From the NCBI GenBank assembly GCA_033398695.1, contig CM065803.1:103032001-103096000 (forward strand): DNA of 64,000 nt, given 5' to 3'. The DNA is from Orobanche coerulescens (Eukaryota; Streptophyta; Magnoliopsida; Lamiales; Orobanchaceae). The notes below the pieces were generated by a model that saw nothing but the letters and a program-made list of their open reading frames with translations, searched no databases and had not been told where the DNA came from. Shown one piece after another: positions 1 through 10,840 of this stretch. The position numbers were made by a program, and so were the translations under genes. Numbering within the stretch: position 1 is the first letter of the stretch; each line of letters opens with the position of its first letter.

Positions 1-309
1 TTGATGTTCAGGTAGCCGAGGAAGGAAAGCGACCACGATCTGGCGTGTGACGAAGGGGTTCAGTGATGTTTGTTGTTGTTGATGATTTGTTTTCTTGGTT
101 TGATTTCAGTACTCGACTACGTGTGTCTTATTAATATCATTTCGATATGGTTGTATTAATTACTCGTTGAACCAGTTGAATGGTTTTGTAAACTTGAATT
201 TCCGCAGTATTGATGTCTTATATTTACATTTCTTTTAAATTAGCCTTGTAAATTCTTACTTAAAGGGTTTACGGCGCTGTAATTATTCCGAATATCTCGG
301 GGTGTTACA
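1..309 (+). repeat. 5' LTR of element A, 3' portion only
   Basis: Matches the last ~309 bp of the 3' LTR (about 7200-7508), ending in the same TGTTACA. The rest lies outside the window. Confidence 0.93.
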
Positions 310-314
310 GAATA

Positions 315-326
315 TGGTATCGGAGC
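315..326 (+). other. Primer binding site of element A
   Basis: TGGTATCGGAGC starts 6 bp after the LTR end. It matches the common plant initiator tRNA-Met primer site (TGGTATCAGAGC) at all but one position. Confidence 0.88.
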
Positions 327-554
327 TAAGATTCATGGATATCTTGGCAGTCGGGTTTTAAGTTGGGTCTGTTTACATTATTAATTTACGAGTCGTTCGT
401 AACATCACTGTTCAGCCAAAAGTCGTCATGTGGACCGTGGTTGTAAGTCTCCTAATCTCTTGTACTACCGTTTTACTTAATTCTGTTTTGTGAGTATTGA
501 CGGGCTTTATTTTTGAAAATTTTGTCCTGGATATTGAAAAATTGTGTTTTCAGT

Positions 555-1604
555 ATGTTGAGAGGAGGTCGTGGACGCGGACGTGGTCGTGGACGCGGAC
601 ATGGAAATATGAGACAGGAGGACTCCGCAACTACCCCATAATTATCGGCTAGTAGGACCGATTCCCATTCTGGAGGGCAGCAGGGATCGGCGAATGACGA
701 CGCAAATCCTAACATGCCGGGAGTGCTTCAACAGGTGGTGGCTCAAATAAACCAGTTCGCTCAGGTAGTTGATCGCATGCAGACAGCGATGGGACAGCAG
801 CACCACGAGGATAACCGGGGAGACAGATGGCTTACTGAGGTAGTCAAATTGCACCCGCCAAAATTTGACGGATCTGCTGAAGCACTTACTTGGGGTCATT
901 GGCTAAAGGAGTTAAAGAAAATATTCATGGGTATTAACTGTCCCGAAGACCGGAAGGTTCCCATTGCCCAGTATTTTCTTACTGGGGAGGCCTTTGACTG
1001 GTGGGAAGCTATTCGACCCGAGGATCATAATGCGGACTGGACGGAATTCAAACTAATGATGGAAGCACAGTATTGTCCTCGTCCAGTTAGAGAGGCAAAG
1101 ATCCGAGAGTTTTTCTCACCACAGAGTTCGGAAGCAACTGTAACAGACATAATCAAAACTTTTAATCATCGGTGACGTGTGTCCGACACTTGGTCGAACG
1201 AGGCGTAAAAGATTTTCATTTCGATATGCGAATGAAGCGGAGATTCAGAAGACATGTCCGGTTTGAGTGTACTACGTTGGCAAGATCAAGACAAAGCGCC
1301 GGCCTACGACATGAAAGAGGCGGCGGTGGAGAAATCGGTGGAGGCAAAGAAGCGAAGGTGACCAGCGGCTTCTCGTAAAACAAGAGTGGTGGGGCCCGCA
1401 AGGGCCGTCTTCCTTTATTCGGCTAGAAACCTCCACATCCTTCTAGAGGTGGAAAGAAGTTAGGACTACATCGCAGCTTTGACGCGTCAAAGAAATGCTA
1501 CAATTGTGGTCGAGCAGGGCATATTCGACGGGATTGCCCCGCATCTTCTGTGACTTGTTACGATTGTGGGCAAGAAGGGCACCGTGCGGCTTTCTGTGGA
1601 GTTG
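555..1604 (+). pseudogene. gag of element A (capsid plus two CCHC zinc knuckles), broken
   Basis: The likely start is ATG 555, opening with an RG-rich run (MLRGGRGRGRGRG), as in the gag of G2 in this window. A TAA at 639-641, probably from CAA, interrupts it; the frame then runs on to a TGA near 1175. The capsid-like block is readable at 714-1150 (WLTEVVKLHPPKFDGS, AQYFLTGEAFDWWEAI, REFFSPQSS). After a frameshift, two knuckles of form CX2CX4HX4C follow at about 1496-1600 (CYNCGRAGHIRRDC and [14 protein letters not shown]). Gag would assemble the cytoplasmic particle and bind RNA; this copy cannot make an intact protein. Confidence 0.85.
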
Positions 1605-3911
1605 CTACTAAATATTGGGAAGAGAGATACATCCAGTGCTGGGTCCGTACCTTCGCGCCTGTACGAGATGAGGAAATCTGACGATCAGAACACTGCTGTT
1701 GCATCAGGTACGATTCAGATCCTTTTACAACCAGTCAGTGTCTTATTCGATTCCGGAGCTACACATTCTTTCATATTATTGAATTGTGTTAATTGTTTAA
1801 AAATCTCGTGCTTATTTGATTGTGAACCATATGTTGTGGGTTTGCCGAGTGGAGAGAAAATTGTGGGAACCCTAGAGGCTAGAGATTTTCTAGTGTCTAT
1901 AGGAGGGAGAGATTGGCCATCGAATCTTATTGTAGTTGACATCTACGGTGATGATTTAATTCTCGGAGACGATTGGCTCAACCGTTATGGATCTATTCTG
2001 AATTACCGAGAGAGAGTCATTTCTATCATTGCTGATGACGGATCTGAACACTTATTCCGAGGATGGAGACCGGGAAGCTCGGGAAAATTGATCAAAGCAA
2101 TGAAAGCCGTGAAATTACTGAAGCAAGGATGTCATGGACTTTGGTGCTATGCCATGAGGAAAGAGGAAGGAGTAGAGCTCTCGTCTATTCCAATTGTGAA
2201 TGAGTTCTCAGATGTATTTCCTGACGAACTACCTGGGTTACCTCCGCAGAGAGAAGTGGAGTTCACTATCGAATTAGAGCCTGGAGCAGCTCCTGTTTCC
2301 AGAGCACTATACCGCATGGCGCCAACCGAGATCTATGAACTCAAGAAGCAACTGGAGGAATTGTTACAGAAGGGTTATATTCAACCTAGCGTTTCTCCTT
2401 TGGGAGCGCCCGTTCCCTTTGTCCGGAAGAAAGACGGATCCCTTCGACTGTGTATTGATTACAGGGAGCTCAACAAGATGACGATCAAGAATAAGTATCC
2501 TATACCTCGGATCGACGACTTGTTTGATCAACTGCAAGGGGCAAGGGTATTCTCGAAGATTGACTTGCGATCAGGATACCATCAGTTGAGAATTAAGGAA
2601 TCGGATATACCAAAGTCTGCTTTCAGATCCCGGTACGGGCATTATGAATTTGTAGTGATGCCGTTTGGACTTACCAATGCTCCTGCGGTATTCATGCAAT
2701 TGATGAATCGGGTATTCTTGGAATACTTGGATAAATTTGTGGTCGTCTTCATTGATGACATCTTGATATATTCGAAGGATGCAGAGGAGCATGCCGAACA
2801 TTTGCGTGTGGTTTTGAGCACCTTGAGGAAGGAACAGCTGTATGCAAAGCTTTCTAAATGCGAGTTTTGGCTTAGGGAAGTAACTTTCCTTGGGCATGTG
2901 ATATCAGCTGACGGAGTTCAGGTGGACCCGAAGAAAGGCGAAGCAATCTTGGAATGGGAAGTTCCTAATAACGTGAAAGAAGTCCGGAGTTTCCTAGGAC
3001 TTGCTGGATATTATCGCCACTTTGTAGAGGGATTTTCCAAAATTGCTCGTCCGCTCACTCAGTTGTTGCAGAAAACTCAAAAGTTTAAGTGGGATGAGAA
3101 ATGCCAAGCTGGTTTTGATGAACTTAAGAAGAGACTGACGTTAGCACCTATATTAGCGTTACCAGATGGAACTGATGGATTCATGGTGTACAGCGACGCT
3201 TCAAATCAGGGTCTGGGATGTGTGTTGATGCAAAAAGATAAGGTGATTGCCTATGCTTCTCGGCAGTTGAAACCATACGAGGTTAATTACCCGACTCATG
3301 ATCTGGAGCTAGCAGCTGTAGTCTTTGCATTGAAAATTTGGAGACATTATTTGTACGGCACTCATTGTCAGATCTTTACAGATCATAAGAGCCTCAAGTA
3401 CATTTTCAGTCAGAAAGAATTAAACATGAGGCAGAGAAGGTGGCTGGAATTGATCAAGGATTACGACTTGGAGATTCTCTATCATCCGGGGAAAGCAAAC
3501 GTAGTAGCCGATGCTTTGAGCCGTAAACCTATTTCCCTTCGAGTGTTGGAAGCACTTACGTCCCAAACCAGCATTCAACGGGAACTGATCCGCGAAGGGA
3601 TTGAAGTATGGGCACCAGGAATCCAAGGGCAACTGTATGTGATGGAACTGACTTCATCACTAGTCGAGGAGATCAAATCTAAGCAGTTGGACGATTCTCT
3701 GATCCTTCGGTTATGTGATGAAGTAAAGAAAGGAAAAGCCCCAGGATTCGTGATACAAGATGATGGAGTTCTGAGATTTCAGAGTCGACTTTGCGTTCCC
3801 GATGATGACGAATTGAGACGGGAAATTCTGAAAGAAGCTCATAGTGCACCTTATTCTATCCACCCGGGCAGCAGTAAGATGTACAAGGATCTAAAACAAA
3901 ACTTCTGGTAG
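1566..3911 (+). pseudogene. pol of element A: protease, reverse transcriptase, RNase H
   Basis: Long open frame, truncated by a stop. ATG 1566 is only the first Met after a frameshift overlapping the knuckles, not a real start. Protease: [11 protein letters not shown] near residue 60. RT: from about residue 225, with [39 protein letters not shown] and catalytic [10 protein letters not shown]. RNase [24 protein letters not shown] and ADALSRKP. A zinc-binding integrase start ([12 protein letters not shown]) follows before TAG 3909-3911, which interrupts an expected Trp codon. The RT block looks well preserved, suggesting recent activity. Confidence 0.93.
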
Positions 3912-5090
3912 GGGAATATGAAGAAGGACGTAGCAGAGTACGTTTCGAAGTGTTTGACGTGTCAGCAGGTTAAGATTGAACATCAGTGACCTGCCGGAAT
4001 GTTAAAGCCACTTCCGATCCCTGAGTGGAAGTGGGAAGATATCTCGATGGATTTCATCACCAGTATGCCAAGGACTAGATCGGGAATGAACATGATTTGG
4101 GTTATAGTTGATCGACTAACCAAGTCGGCACATTTCCTAGGAATTAAAGATACATGGGGACCCGAGAGATTGGCGCGAGTATTTATTGCGGAGATAGTCA
4201 AATTGCATGGGACGCCGAAGACCATTATTTCGGATCGAGATGGTCGCTTCGTGTCACATTTCTGGAAGGCAGTTCACAGGGCTTTGGGGACTGAGCTCCA
4301 CTTTAGCACAGCTTATCATCCCCAAACGGACGGTCAATCCAAAAGGACTATACAAACGGTAGAAGACATGCTTAGAGCTTGTGCCTTAGATTGGTCGACT
4401 GATTGGGAAGTTCATTTGCCGTTGATTGAATTCACTTACAATAATAGTTGGCATGCTTCTATTAAGATGGCACCATTTGAAGCTTTGTACGGGAGAAGAT
4501 GTCGATCACCCTTGTGTTGGGATGATTCTTCGGATTTGATCGGGATGGAACCGGAATTGATAATTCAGACTCAAGAGAAGATAGCTTTGATTCGAGAAAG
4601 ACTGTTGACTGCCCTGAGTCGACAGAAGTCTTATGCAGACGTACGTTGTCGCCCTCTAGAGTTCGACGCTGGGGACCATGTACTATTGAAGGTGTCTCCT
4701 ACACGAGGGATTTTCCGTTTTGGGAGGAGAGGCAAGCTTAGTCCAAGATATATCGGACCATTCGAGATCCTCGAGAGAGTTGGAGATTTAGCATACAGGT
4801 TGGCCTTACCGCCATCGCTGAGTCACGTTCACAATGTGTTTCACGTATCCCAATTGCGGAAGTATGTACCGGACCCCAGTCACGTCATTGATTTCGACGA
4901 GATCGAGATAGCTAATGACGGCACCTTCGAGGAGAGACCAATCAAGATACTTGAGAATCGGATCAAACAGTTGAGGAATAAACCAATACACTTGGTTAAA
5001 GTACAATGGTCACGACACGGAGTCGAAGAGGCCACTTGGGAAACAGAGGACAGTATGAAGGCTAGTTATCCAGAGTTGTTTTCATCTTAA
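3912..5090 (+). pseudogene. pol of element A: integrase core and chromodomain-like C-terminus
   Basis: Same frame after TAG 3909; a second stop, TGA 3987-3989, sits where relatives have Arg (CGA to TGA). From ATG 3999 the frame stays open to TAA 5088-5090. The integrase core shows MDFITSMP, VDRLTKSAHF, ISDRDGRFVS and AYHPQTDGQSKRT, with D, D and E of the DDE triad in expected places. Residues 230-300 resemble the GPY/F-type C-terminal domain (KLSPRYIGPFEIL). The last ~45 residues (VKVQWSRHGVEEATWETE) match the chromodomain tail that directs chromoviruses to heterochromatin. Confidence 0.92.
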
Positions 5091-5125
5091 GTTTCAGGAC
5101 GAAACTTCTTTTTAGGGAGGAAGGA
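5089..5125 (+). other. 3' hairpin and polypurine tract of element A
   Basis: AAGTTTC...GAAACTT forms a short inverted repeat overlapping the pol stop codon. A purine-rich tract (GGGAGGAAGGA) then abuts the 3' LTR at 5126 and would prime plus-strand DNA. G2 keeps a near-identical arrangement on the other strand at 44907-44942. Confidence 0.82.
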
Positions 5126-5276
5126 TGTAATACCCGAGATTTCTGATATGTATTTGGAACTTGTGATATTGTAATTGTTGCACTTTAATCTGAGTATTAT
5201 TCTCCGTATCTCATATTCCGGTGTTGTTGAGCGTATAATTTCATGAATGTGATTTAAGATTGTGATTCTGCGCATG

Positions 5277-5357
5277 TAGCGCACGCTATTGTCTATGTGT
5301 AGCGTACCCTAACATGGATCCATAGCGCACGCTACAAAGGAACATTAGCGCATGCTA
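5277..5357. repeat. Palindrome array 1 in 3' LTR of A (four 12-mers, 23-bp period)
   Basis: TAGCGCACGCTA or close variants start at 5277, 5300, 5323 and 5346, exactly 23 bp apart. The 11-bp spacers are unrelated. The solo LTR has the same array at 38214, 38237, 38260 and 38283 with different spacers. Confidence 0.9.
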
Positions 5358-5469
5358 TACGTGGTCAATATGATTGAGACGTGTGGTAGGTGAGATCAGG
5401 CCGGGGATCTTGGTCGGATTGTGTCGGGATGAACCTGGACGGCTTTCGGGAAAAGCCAAGTCAACGCCT

Positions 5470-5569
5470 TAGCGCACGCTACTGACATGAGAATAGCGCA
5501 CGCTAAGTGCTGAGTACGATGAATTGATGGCCGTTAGCGCACGCTAAGAGTATGGACTAGCGCGCGCTA
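5470..5569. repeat. Palindrome array 2 in 3' LTR of A
   Basis: Four 12-mers start at 5470, 5494, 5535 and 5558 (steps 24, 41, 23). They end 13 bp upstream of the TATA box, so they sit in the proximal promoter. The solo LTR equivalent is 38409, 38433, 38476 and 38499. Confidence 0.88.
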
Positions 5570-5581
5570 ATAACCATTTCC

Positions 5582-5589
5582 TATAAATA
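5582..5589 (+). promoter_or_regulatory. LTR TATA box of element A
   Basis: TATAAATA followed by GGACAGCATCC, just downstream of palindrome array 2. The same motif and context are kept in the solo LTR at about 38524. Confidence 0.75.
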
Positions 5590-6279
5590 GGACAGCATCC
5601 TTTTCGTATTTTCAGTCCTTTCTTTTCCCACATCCGAATCCTTATACTTAGAGTATTACTCTCTACATCCTAAACACTTCATATCAGCATCCTAGCTCGT
5701 GTTGAAGATTGTAGATCATTGAGGATTGGTGTTCAAGCCTTCGACGTTGGATTGCTTCGATTTCCTCCTTGTTCTTCACTACTTTGAGGTAGGTGATTCT
5801 TCACCAATATTAGTAGTGTTCTAAAGGACGTTTGATCATGTTTATCTAGTCAGTTAGATTCGTTATTAGTCGAACATCATGTGTTAGAAGGATATTTTCG
5901 ACGTTTCGGCACTTATTCATCGTATGATCCATTGAACCTTTTTAGTATGTGGACTCCTAAGCATATTATGTGTCTTCAAAATCGATCATGACCAGTATAT
6001 GGAGATTACCTAGTTCGTATGTTTTACGTAAGGAATCATATGTTTTGGGACTTGGAATGAACGGAACTTAGAATATTTTCATGAAGATCTAAGATGAATT
6101 ATGGTTTTGTGGTGATTATACATGTCCTTGTATCTCATAGTCATTTAGTACGTATAGAACTTTCACAAAACCTTATGAGCATGATATGCACGGGGATGAC
6201 ATGTATTATCACCATAGAATTCATGAGTTCATCACCATTAGATCTAGTTTTCTGCCAGTAGTAATCTGCCATGCACGAT

Positions 6280-6362
6280 TAGCGCACGCTAACATACGTA
6301 AGTTAACGTGCGCTATCGGGGATAAGCTAACGCATGCTACGTTTGGTACGTAACGTACGTTA
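6280..6362. repeat. Palindrome array 3 in 3' LTR of A
   Basis: 12-mers start at 6280, 6304, 6328 and 6351 (steps 24, 24, 23). The core drifts from TAGCGCACGCTA to the perfect palindrome TAACGTACGTTA. Confidence 0.88.
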
Positions 6363-6413
6363 TGATATCAGCCGAGTCAGTCGGCTGATCAGAGAGAACT
6401 ATCAGTCCATGGC

Positions 6414-6494
6414 TAGCGTACGCTAGGCTTAGAGGATAGCGTACGCTAACAGGCAGGCTTAGCGCACGTTACGTAGAGTACGTAGCGTACGCTA
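6414..6494. repeat. Palindrome array 4 in 3' LTR of A
   Basis: 12-mers start at 6414, 6437, 6460 and 6483, exactly 23 bp apart. Two of them are perfect TAGCGTACGCTA palindromes. Confidence 0.9.
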
Positions 6495-6865
6495 AGTGGT
6501 TCAGGCAGATTGTATATTTTGAGATTTTGGCCGTAGACCGAATTGTTAGGCAATCGTTCGACTTGAGATGATTTGTATATCATTTCTTTTGTTAAGGTTC
6601 GATCTTGCTACGTTGATCGGAGGAGGTGGCCTTCGAGTGTGTTGAGATCATTGAAGTATTTCGTTCTTGCCATCTTCGAGGCAAGTATCATAATATGTTA
6701 ATATTGGTATTTTGAGCATGCGTATGGTTATTCATGTTGTCGAACATGAGATTTATTTCGATGAATTGTCATGATTTTCGTTATCTAGTGTTTGTATGTT
6801 CATGTTGATGGACATGGCGATTTGGCATATATGTATGCGTGAGATTTGTGTTTGTGTTGTTGTGC

Positions 6866-7027
6866 GATCTATGCTGAGGGCGCTGGATCGGATGTCCACC
6901 TCGTGTTGATCCGACGGGATCATCTTGGGATCTAGGCTGAGGGCGCTGTGTCATTGGACGAGTTATTTCCACCTCGTGTTGGTCCGATGGGATCATCTTG
7001 GGATCTATGCTGAGGGCGCTGGATCAT
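6866..7027 (+). repeat. LTR tandem repeat (about 63-73 bp, ~2.5 copies)
   Basis: Units beginning GATCTATGCTGAGGGCGCTG start at 6866, 6929 and 7002. Longer relatives occur in the solo LTR (39755-39925) and LTR B (8330-8470). Confidence 0.85.
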
Positions 7028-7508
7028 TGGAATACCCTTGCTGTGTTAATGGAATCTTTTGGATTCGCATTGTCGGATTCCGGTAGCGGAAGTCCGTGTG
7101 GTGTATCTTGTTATGCATTGTTGATGCATATTTGATTCGTTTAAATGATACTTGTACTAGCATCGTTTTGCTAACCCCTTCGGGGGTGGACATTTGTTTT
7201 GATGTTCAGGTAGCAGGAGCGAGGAAGCGACCAAGATCGAGCGTGACGACGAAGGGGTTCAGTGATGTTTGTTGTTGTTGATGATTTGTTTTCTTGGTTT
7301 GATTTCAGTACTCGAGTACGTGTGTCTTGTTAACATCATTTCGATATGGTTGTATTAATTACTCGTTGAACCAGTTGAATGGTTTTGTAAACTTGAATTT
7401 CCGCAGTATTGATGTCTTATATTTACATTTCTTTTAAATTAGCCTTGTAAATTCTTACTTAAAGGGTTTACGGCGCTGTAATTATTCCAAATATCTCGGG
7501 GTGTTACA

Positions 7509-9006
7509 ATGTTGAGCAAGTAGGGGGAAGTTTTCTGAGATTGTAAATTTACATTGGATGATGTTATCGAAATGATCAAAGACCTGTTATTATTATCACC
7601 ATTGTTAGATGAACTTAGGAGGATGAACATTGAGGGTTTTTGTGATATCTTGTAAGGGTGGGTTGATTAGCTAATCTTCATGATGAGAGTTTGAATGAAG
7701 TGATGATATTGGTAACAATTATATCAACCATAGATTAGCCGAACTGCATATAAGAATTTATAATCGGGATTGGAGTATGGCATTATGATGACATGTTTAT
7801 CCTTGAATTCGAAGACGTCAAACATCTTATCCCTATTAGGATCATTCTATTTGCATGAGAAATGTGTTCGTAAGTATAACGTACGCTAAGTGTCATGCAT
7901 TACGTACATTATAGCGTCAGGTGAGACAGTCGTCTGATCAAAGAACTTTGTCAAAAACAAGCTTAGCGTACGTTAAGCATAGGAGCTTACGTACGTTAAG
8001 GCACAGGCTTAACGTACATTACGTTGGGTATGTAACGTCCGTTATGAAGAGAATCGAACAGGATCCGAAGTGTCGGCAACTTTTGGCCATAGTTTAGGAT
8101 GTTAGATGTTCGTACATTAGTTATATGACGTAATATGAACTCTATATTATTTCTTTTGTTTAAGGTCCGAGCTTTGCAACGTGATTGAGCGAAGGGGCGA
8201 CCTTCGAGTGTATTGACATCCGTCGAAGTATTATCCTTGTCGTCAATTTAAGGCAAGTACCTTAATTACATTTATTCGTATTAATGTCGGTTATGTTGAT
8301 TGTTGCATTGTGCATATATGTTGCAATTGTTTGTCCACCATGCGTTGGTCTGGCGGGATCATCATGGGAATATATAGCTGTGTGCGCTGGATCGTTGGAC
8401 AGGTATTTCCACCATGCGTTGGTCCGACGGGATCATCATGGGAAGCTATAGCTGTGTGCGCTGGATCTTTGGAATACCATGAGTATGTTGAGATTGATAT
8501 GATATGTTGTACATTGTTACTGTTTCTCGTTGGAGAGACTTGTTGTGATTATTGTTGATATTATCGATGTTATTATTCAGTGATTGTTGAATAAATCATT
8601 GTTGTATAATTATCGTACTTGTAGTAGCATCATTGTGCTAACCCATTCAGGGGTGAACATTTGTTTTATGTTCAGGATCCAGGAGAGCGGGAAAACAACC
8701 ACTAGAGCTGCATGACGACGAGGTGCAGAGTGATATTACGGCCGGATTATTTTGTCGTATGCTTGTGTTATTTTAATAAAGTACTCGAGTACGTTGTCAT
8801 TTGTGATGTTGGAATTGGTCATGTATTAATGTTCACCGTTTGACGTTTGTCATTCAGTACTATTTTCAGACTCGCGTTGTATTTTATTTCCGCTCCCGTT
8901 GTTTGTTGGTATTTGTTATTGTTCTTTTCATTTCCCCAGCCTTTTAAATTCTTACGTAAAGGATTTACGGCGCTGTAATATTCCTGAATACATTGGGGGT
9001 GTTACA
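7509..9006 (+). repeat. Diverged gypsy LTR fragment B
   Basis: It shares the order of landmarks of the 3' two thirds of LTR A: palindrome arrays, the TCCACC...GGGATCATC tandem unit (about 8330-8470), the GTAGCATCAT...GGGGTGAACAT block, the ACGGCGCTGTAAT block and the terminal GGGGTGTTACA. Spacers are much diverged. Its 5' part is missing, most simply because element A inserted into it; its own body would then lie left of the window. It abuts truncated copia C2 at 9007. Confidence 0.75.
7877..8044. repeat. Palindrome arrays in LTR B
   Basis: 12-mers start at 7877 and 7900, then at 7964, 7987, 8010 and 8033, all in 23-bp steps within groups. Most cores have become ACGTACGT-like, but the spacing is unchanged despite strong divergence elsewhere. 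Confidence 0.87.
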
Positions 9007-10830
9007 GATACCTTACATTGTTTCTTTCGAAACCATTAAGCTCTTCTTCCATAGAAGTGATCCAGTGAGAATTGTTCAGGGCTTCATTGGTAGAAACAGG
9101 TTCGGATTGAGCTAAGAATACAATGAGTGTGAACATGGCAAGTCTTCTAAGTTCTGCTTGAGATTTCTATAGAGGAAATGGAGATTTCTCAGATTCAGGT
9201 TCTTCTTGCGCACACAGTACAGTTCCTTGTGTACTCTGTATTCTCTGGCGGGTAGATACTCCAGCATCAATGTCTCCTATGATTAACTCCTATGGATGAT
9301 CTCTCAACCATCTTCTGTTGGGTTCTAGTTCGGCATCCCGTACTGTATCTTGAGGTGCTGTAGTTTCAGCTTTAGCTTGTACAACATCAGCTTCAGCTTG
9401 TACAACATCAGCTTCAACTACCTCTGTTCTTACAGCTGCGGGGTTGATATCTAAGTCTACGACAGGCTCTATTGGAGTTGGAGGGTCATTAATGGAGAGT
9501 GTTTGGATATTCTGAATCAGATCTTCTACTCCTGTAGGATCATGGTGAGGTTCATCGAACACCACATGTACAGATTCCTCGACTGTCAGCTTCCTTTTAT
9601 TAAAGATTCTGAAAGCCTTGCTGACAGAGGAATATCCTACAAATATCCCTTCATATGACTTCTCGTCGAAGGTTTTGAGTTGGTCTTTCCCATTATTTAG
9701 AACATAACATCTGCATCCAAATATATGAAAATATGAAACCAATGGAGTTTTGTTGTTCCATACCTCGTATGCTGTTTTGTTATGATGATTATTGACGATA
9801 CAGCGGTTTTGTGTATAACATGCGGTATTTGTTGCTTTGCCCCAGAAACGCTGTGGCAACTTGCTTGCGGCGATCATGGTTCTTGTTGCTTCTTTGAGTG
9901 TTTTGTTCTTTCACTCAGCAACACCATTTTGTTGAGGCGTCCGGGTAGCTGAGTATTCGTGCTGTATTCCATTATCCGAACAGCATTGCTCTATAAAGCG
10001 GTTAGTGAATTCAGTACCTCTGTCGGAACGAATGGACACGATACTCAACCATTTCTCATTCTGAAGCTTTCTTAGGTGCTCGGTCAGCTTTGTTGAGGTT
10101 TCGTTATTCTTGCTCAGAAAGATTGTCCAAGCATACCTGGAATAATCATCAACAATAACGAGACAATATTTCTTACCTCCCAAACTTACAGGGTCTACAG
10201 GACCGTAGAGATCCATATGTAGCATTTCTAGAACTCTGTGAGTGGACATGTATGATTTGCTTTTCAGGGTGGTTTTGACTTGTTTGACTTTTTGAAAGGG
10301 TCCGCAGACGCTGTCTTTTTGGAATGACACATCGGGCAAACCTCTAACCATTCCCTATCTAGCGAGCGTGTTGATTGTCTTGAAGTGGATATGAGACATC
10401 CTCTTGTGCCATAACCAGCTGTGATTTGCAGTGCCTTTGGCCACAAAACATGGAATTGTGGAGCTCGTAGGCATCCAGTCAGCAATATACATGTTACCTG
10501 ACCTGCTTCTTGTGAGCACAACTTCTTTGGTCAGAATGTTCTTGACTCTGCAGTGATATATATAGAATTTCACCGAGAACTGTTTGTCATAGAACCGGCT
10601 ACTACTAATTAGATTATACTATAAGCCTTCAACATAAGCTACGTCGATGACTTTGAATTTTCCTACAAGCAGGGTTCCCTTCCCTTTTGTTCTTTCTTTG
10701 GACTTACCACCGAAGTGCACTTTTGGACCGTGACCTTCTACATAATCTGACATCTTGCTTCTATCTCCTGTCATGTGCCGAGAACATCCACTATCGAAGT
10801 ACCAGATGTCTTTCTCTTTGATGTCCTGTA
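9007..10830 (-). pseudogene. copia C2 pol: protease, GAG-pre-integrase, integrase, start of RT
   Basis: Protease motif DSGCSRHMTGD at about 10800-10765. GAG-pre-integrase: WLWHKRMSHIHFKTI near 10420. Integrase core at 10351-9911: HMDLYGPVDPVSLGG, VIVDDYSRYAWTIF, IRSDRGTEFTN, and TPQQNGVAE followed by TGA at 9911-9913 where an Arg codon is expected. The frame resumes at 9877-9290 with FHIFGCRCYVLN, SYEGIFVGYS and an Ala/Glu/Val-rich linker containing two copies of EADVVQA. The RT start (NNSHWITSMEEELNGF) is readable at 9080-9010 and ends at the junction. Non-functional. Confidence 0.88.
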
Positions 10831-10840
10831 AGCAAAGAAA

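Larger units (their letters stand above)
1..7508 (+). mobile_element. Ty3/gypsy chromovirus-like LTR retrotransposon A (5' LTR cut by window edge)
   Basis: In order: 3' end of the 5' LTR, a tRNA-Met-type primer site, gag with two CCHC knuckles, protease, reverse transcriptase, RNase H, integrase, C-terminal chromodomain-like tail, polypurine tract and a complete 3' LTR. The order PR-RT-RH-INT and the chromodomain place it among plant chromoviruses, probably Tekay/Del-like (inference). The visible 309 bp of 5' LTR match the end of the 3' LTR closely; differences are concentrated in one ~40-bp stretch, so insertion was fairly recent. Gag has frameshifts and a stop, and pol has two stops, so the copy is not autonomous. 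It seems to lie in LTR B (7509-9006). Confidence 0.93.
5126..7508 (+). repeat. 3' LTR of element A (2383 bp)
   Basis: Runs from TGTAATACCCGAG to GGGGTGTTACA. Contains four groups of 12-bp palindromes, a TATA box at 5582 and a triplicated ~63-73-bp repeat near 6866. Closely related to the solo LTR at 38066-40396. The 5' half is the promoter region of the element; the U3/R boundary should lie a little after the TATA box. Confidence 0.94.

Noticed and set aside
315..326. Possible tRNA genes at the TGGTATCGGAGC sites
   Set aside because: Only the 3' end complement is present; no cloverleaf. They are retrotransposon primer binding sites.
473..715. Minus-strand ORF with a Pro-Arg run
   Set aside because: It is the antisense of the RG-rich start of gag in element A.
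5277..5357. CRISPR-like array of short repeats with unique spacers
   Set aside because: Repeat 12 bp and spacer 11 bp are far too short, there are no cas genes, and the setting is a plant LTR retrotransposon.
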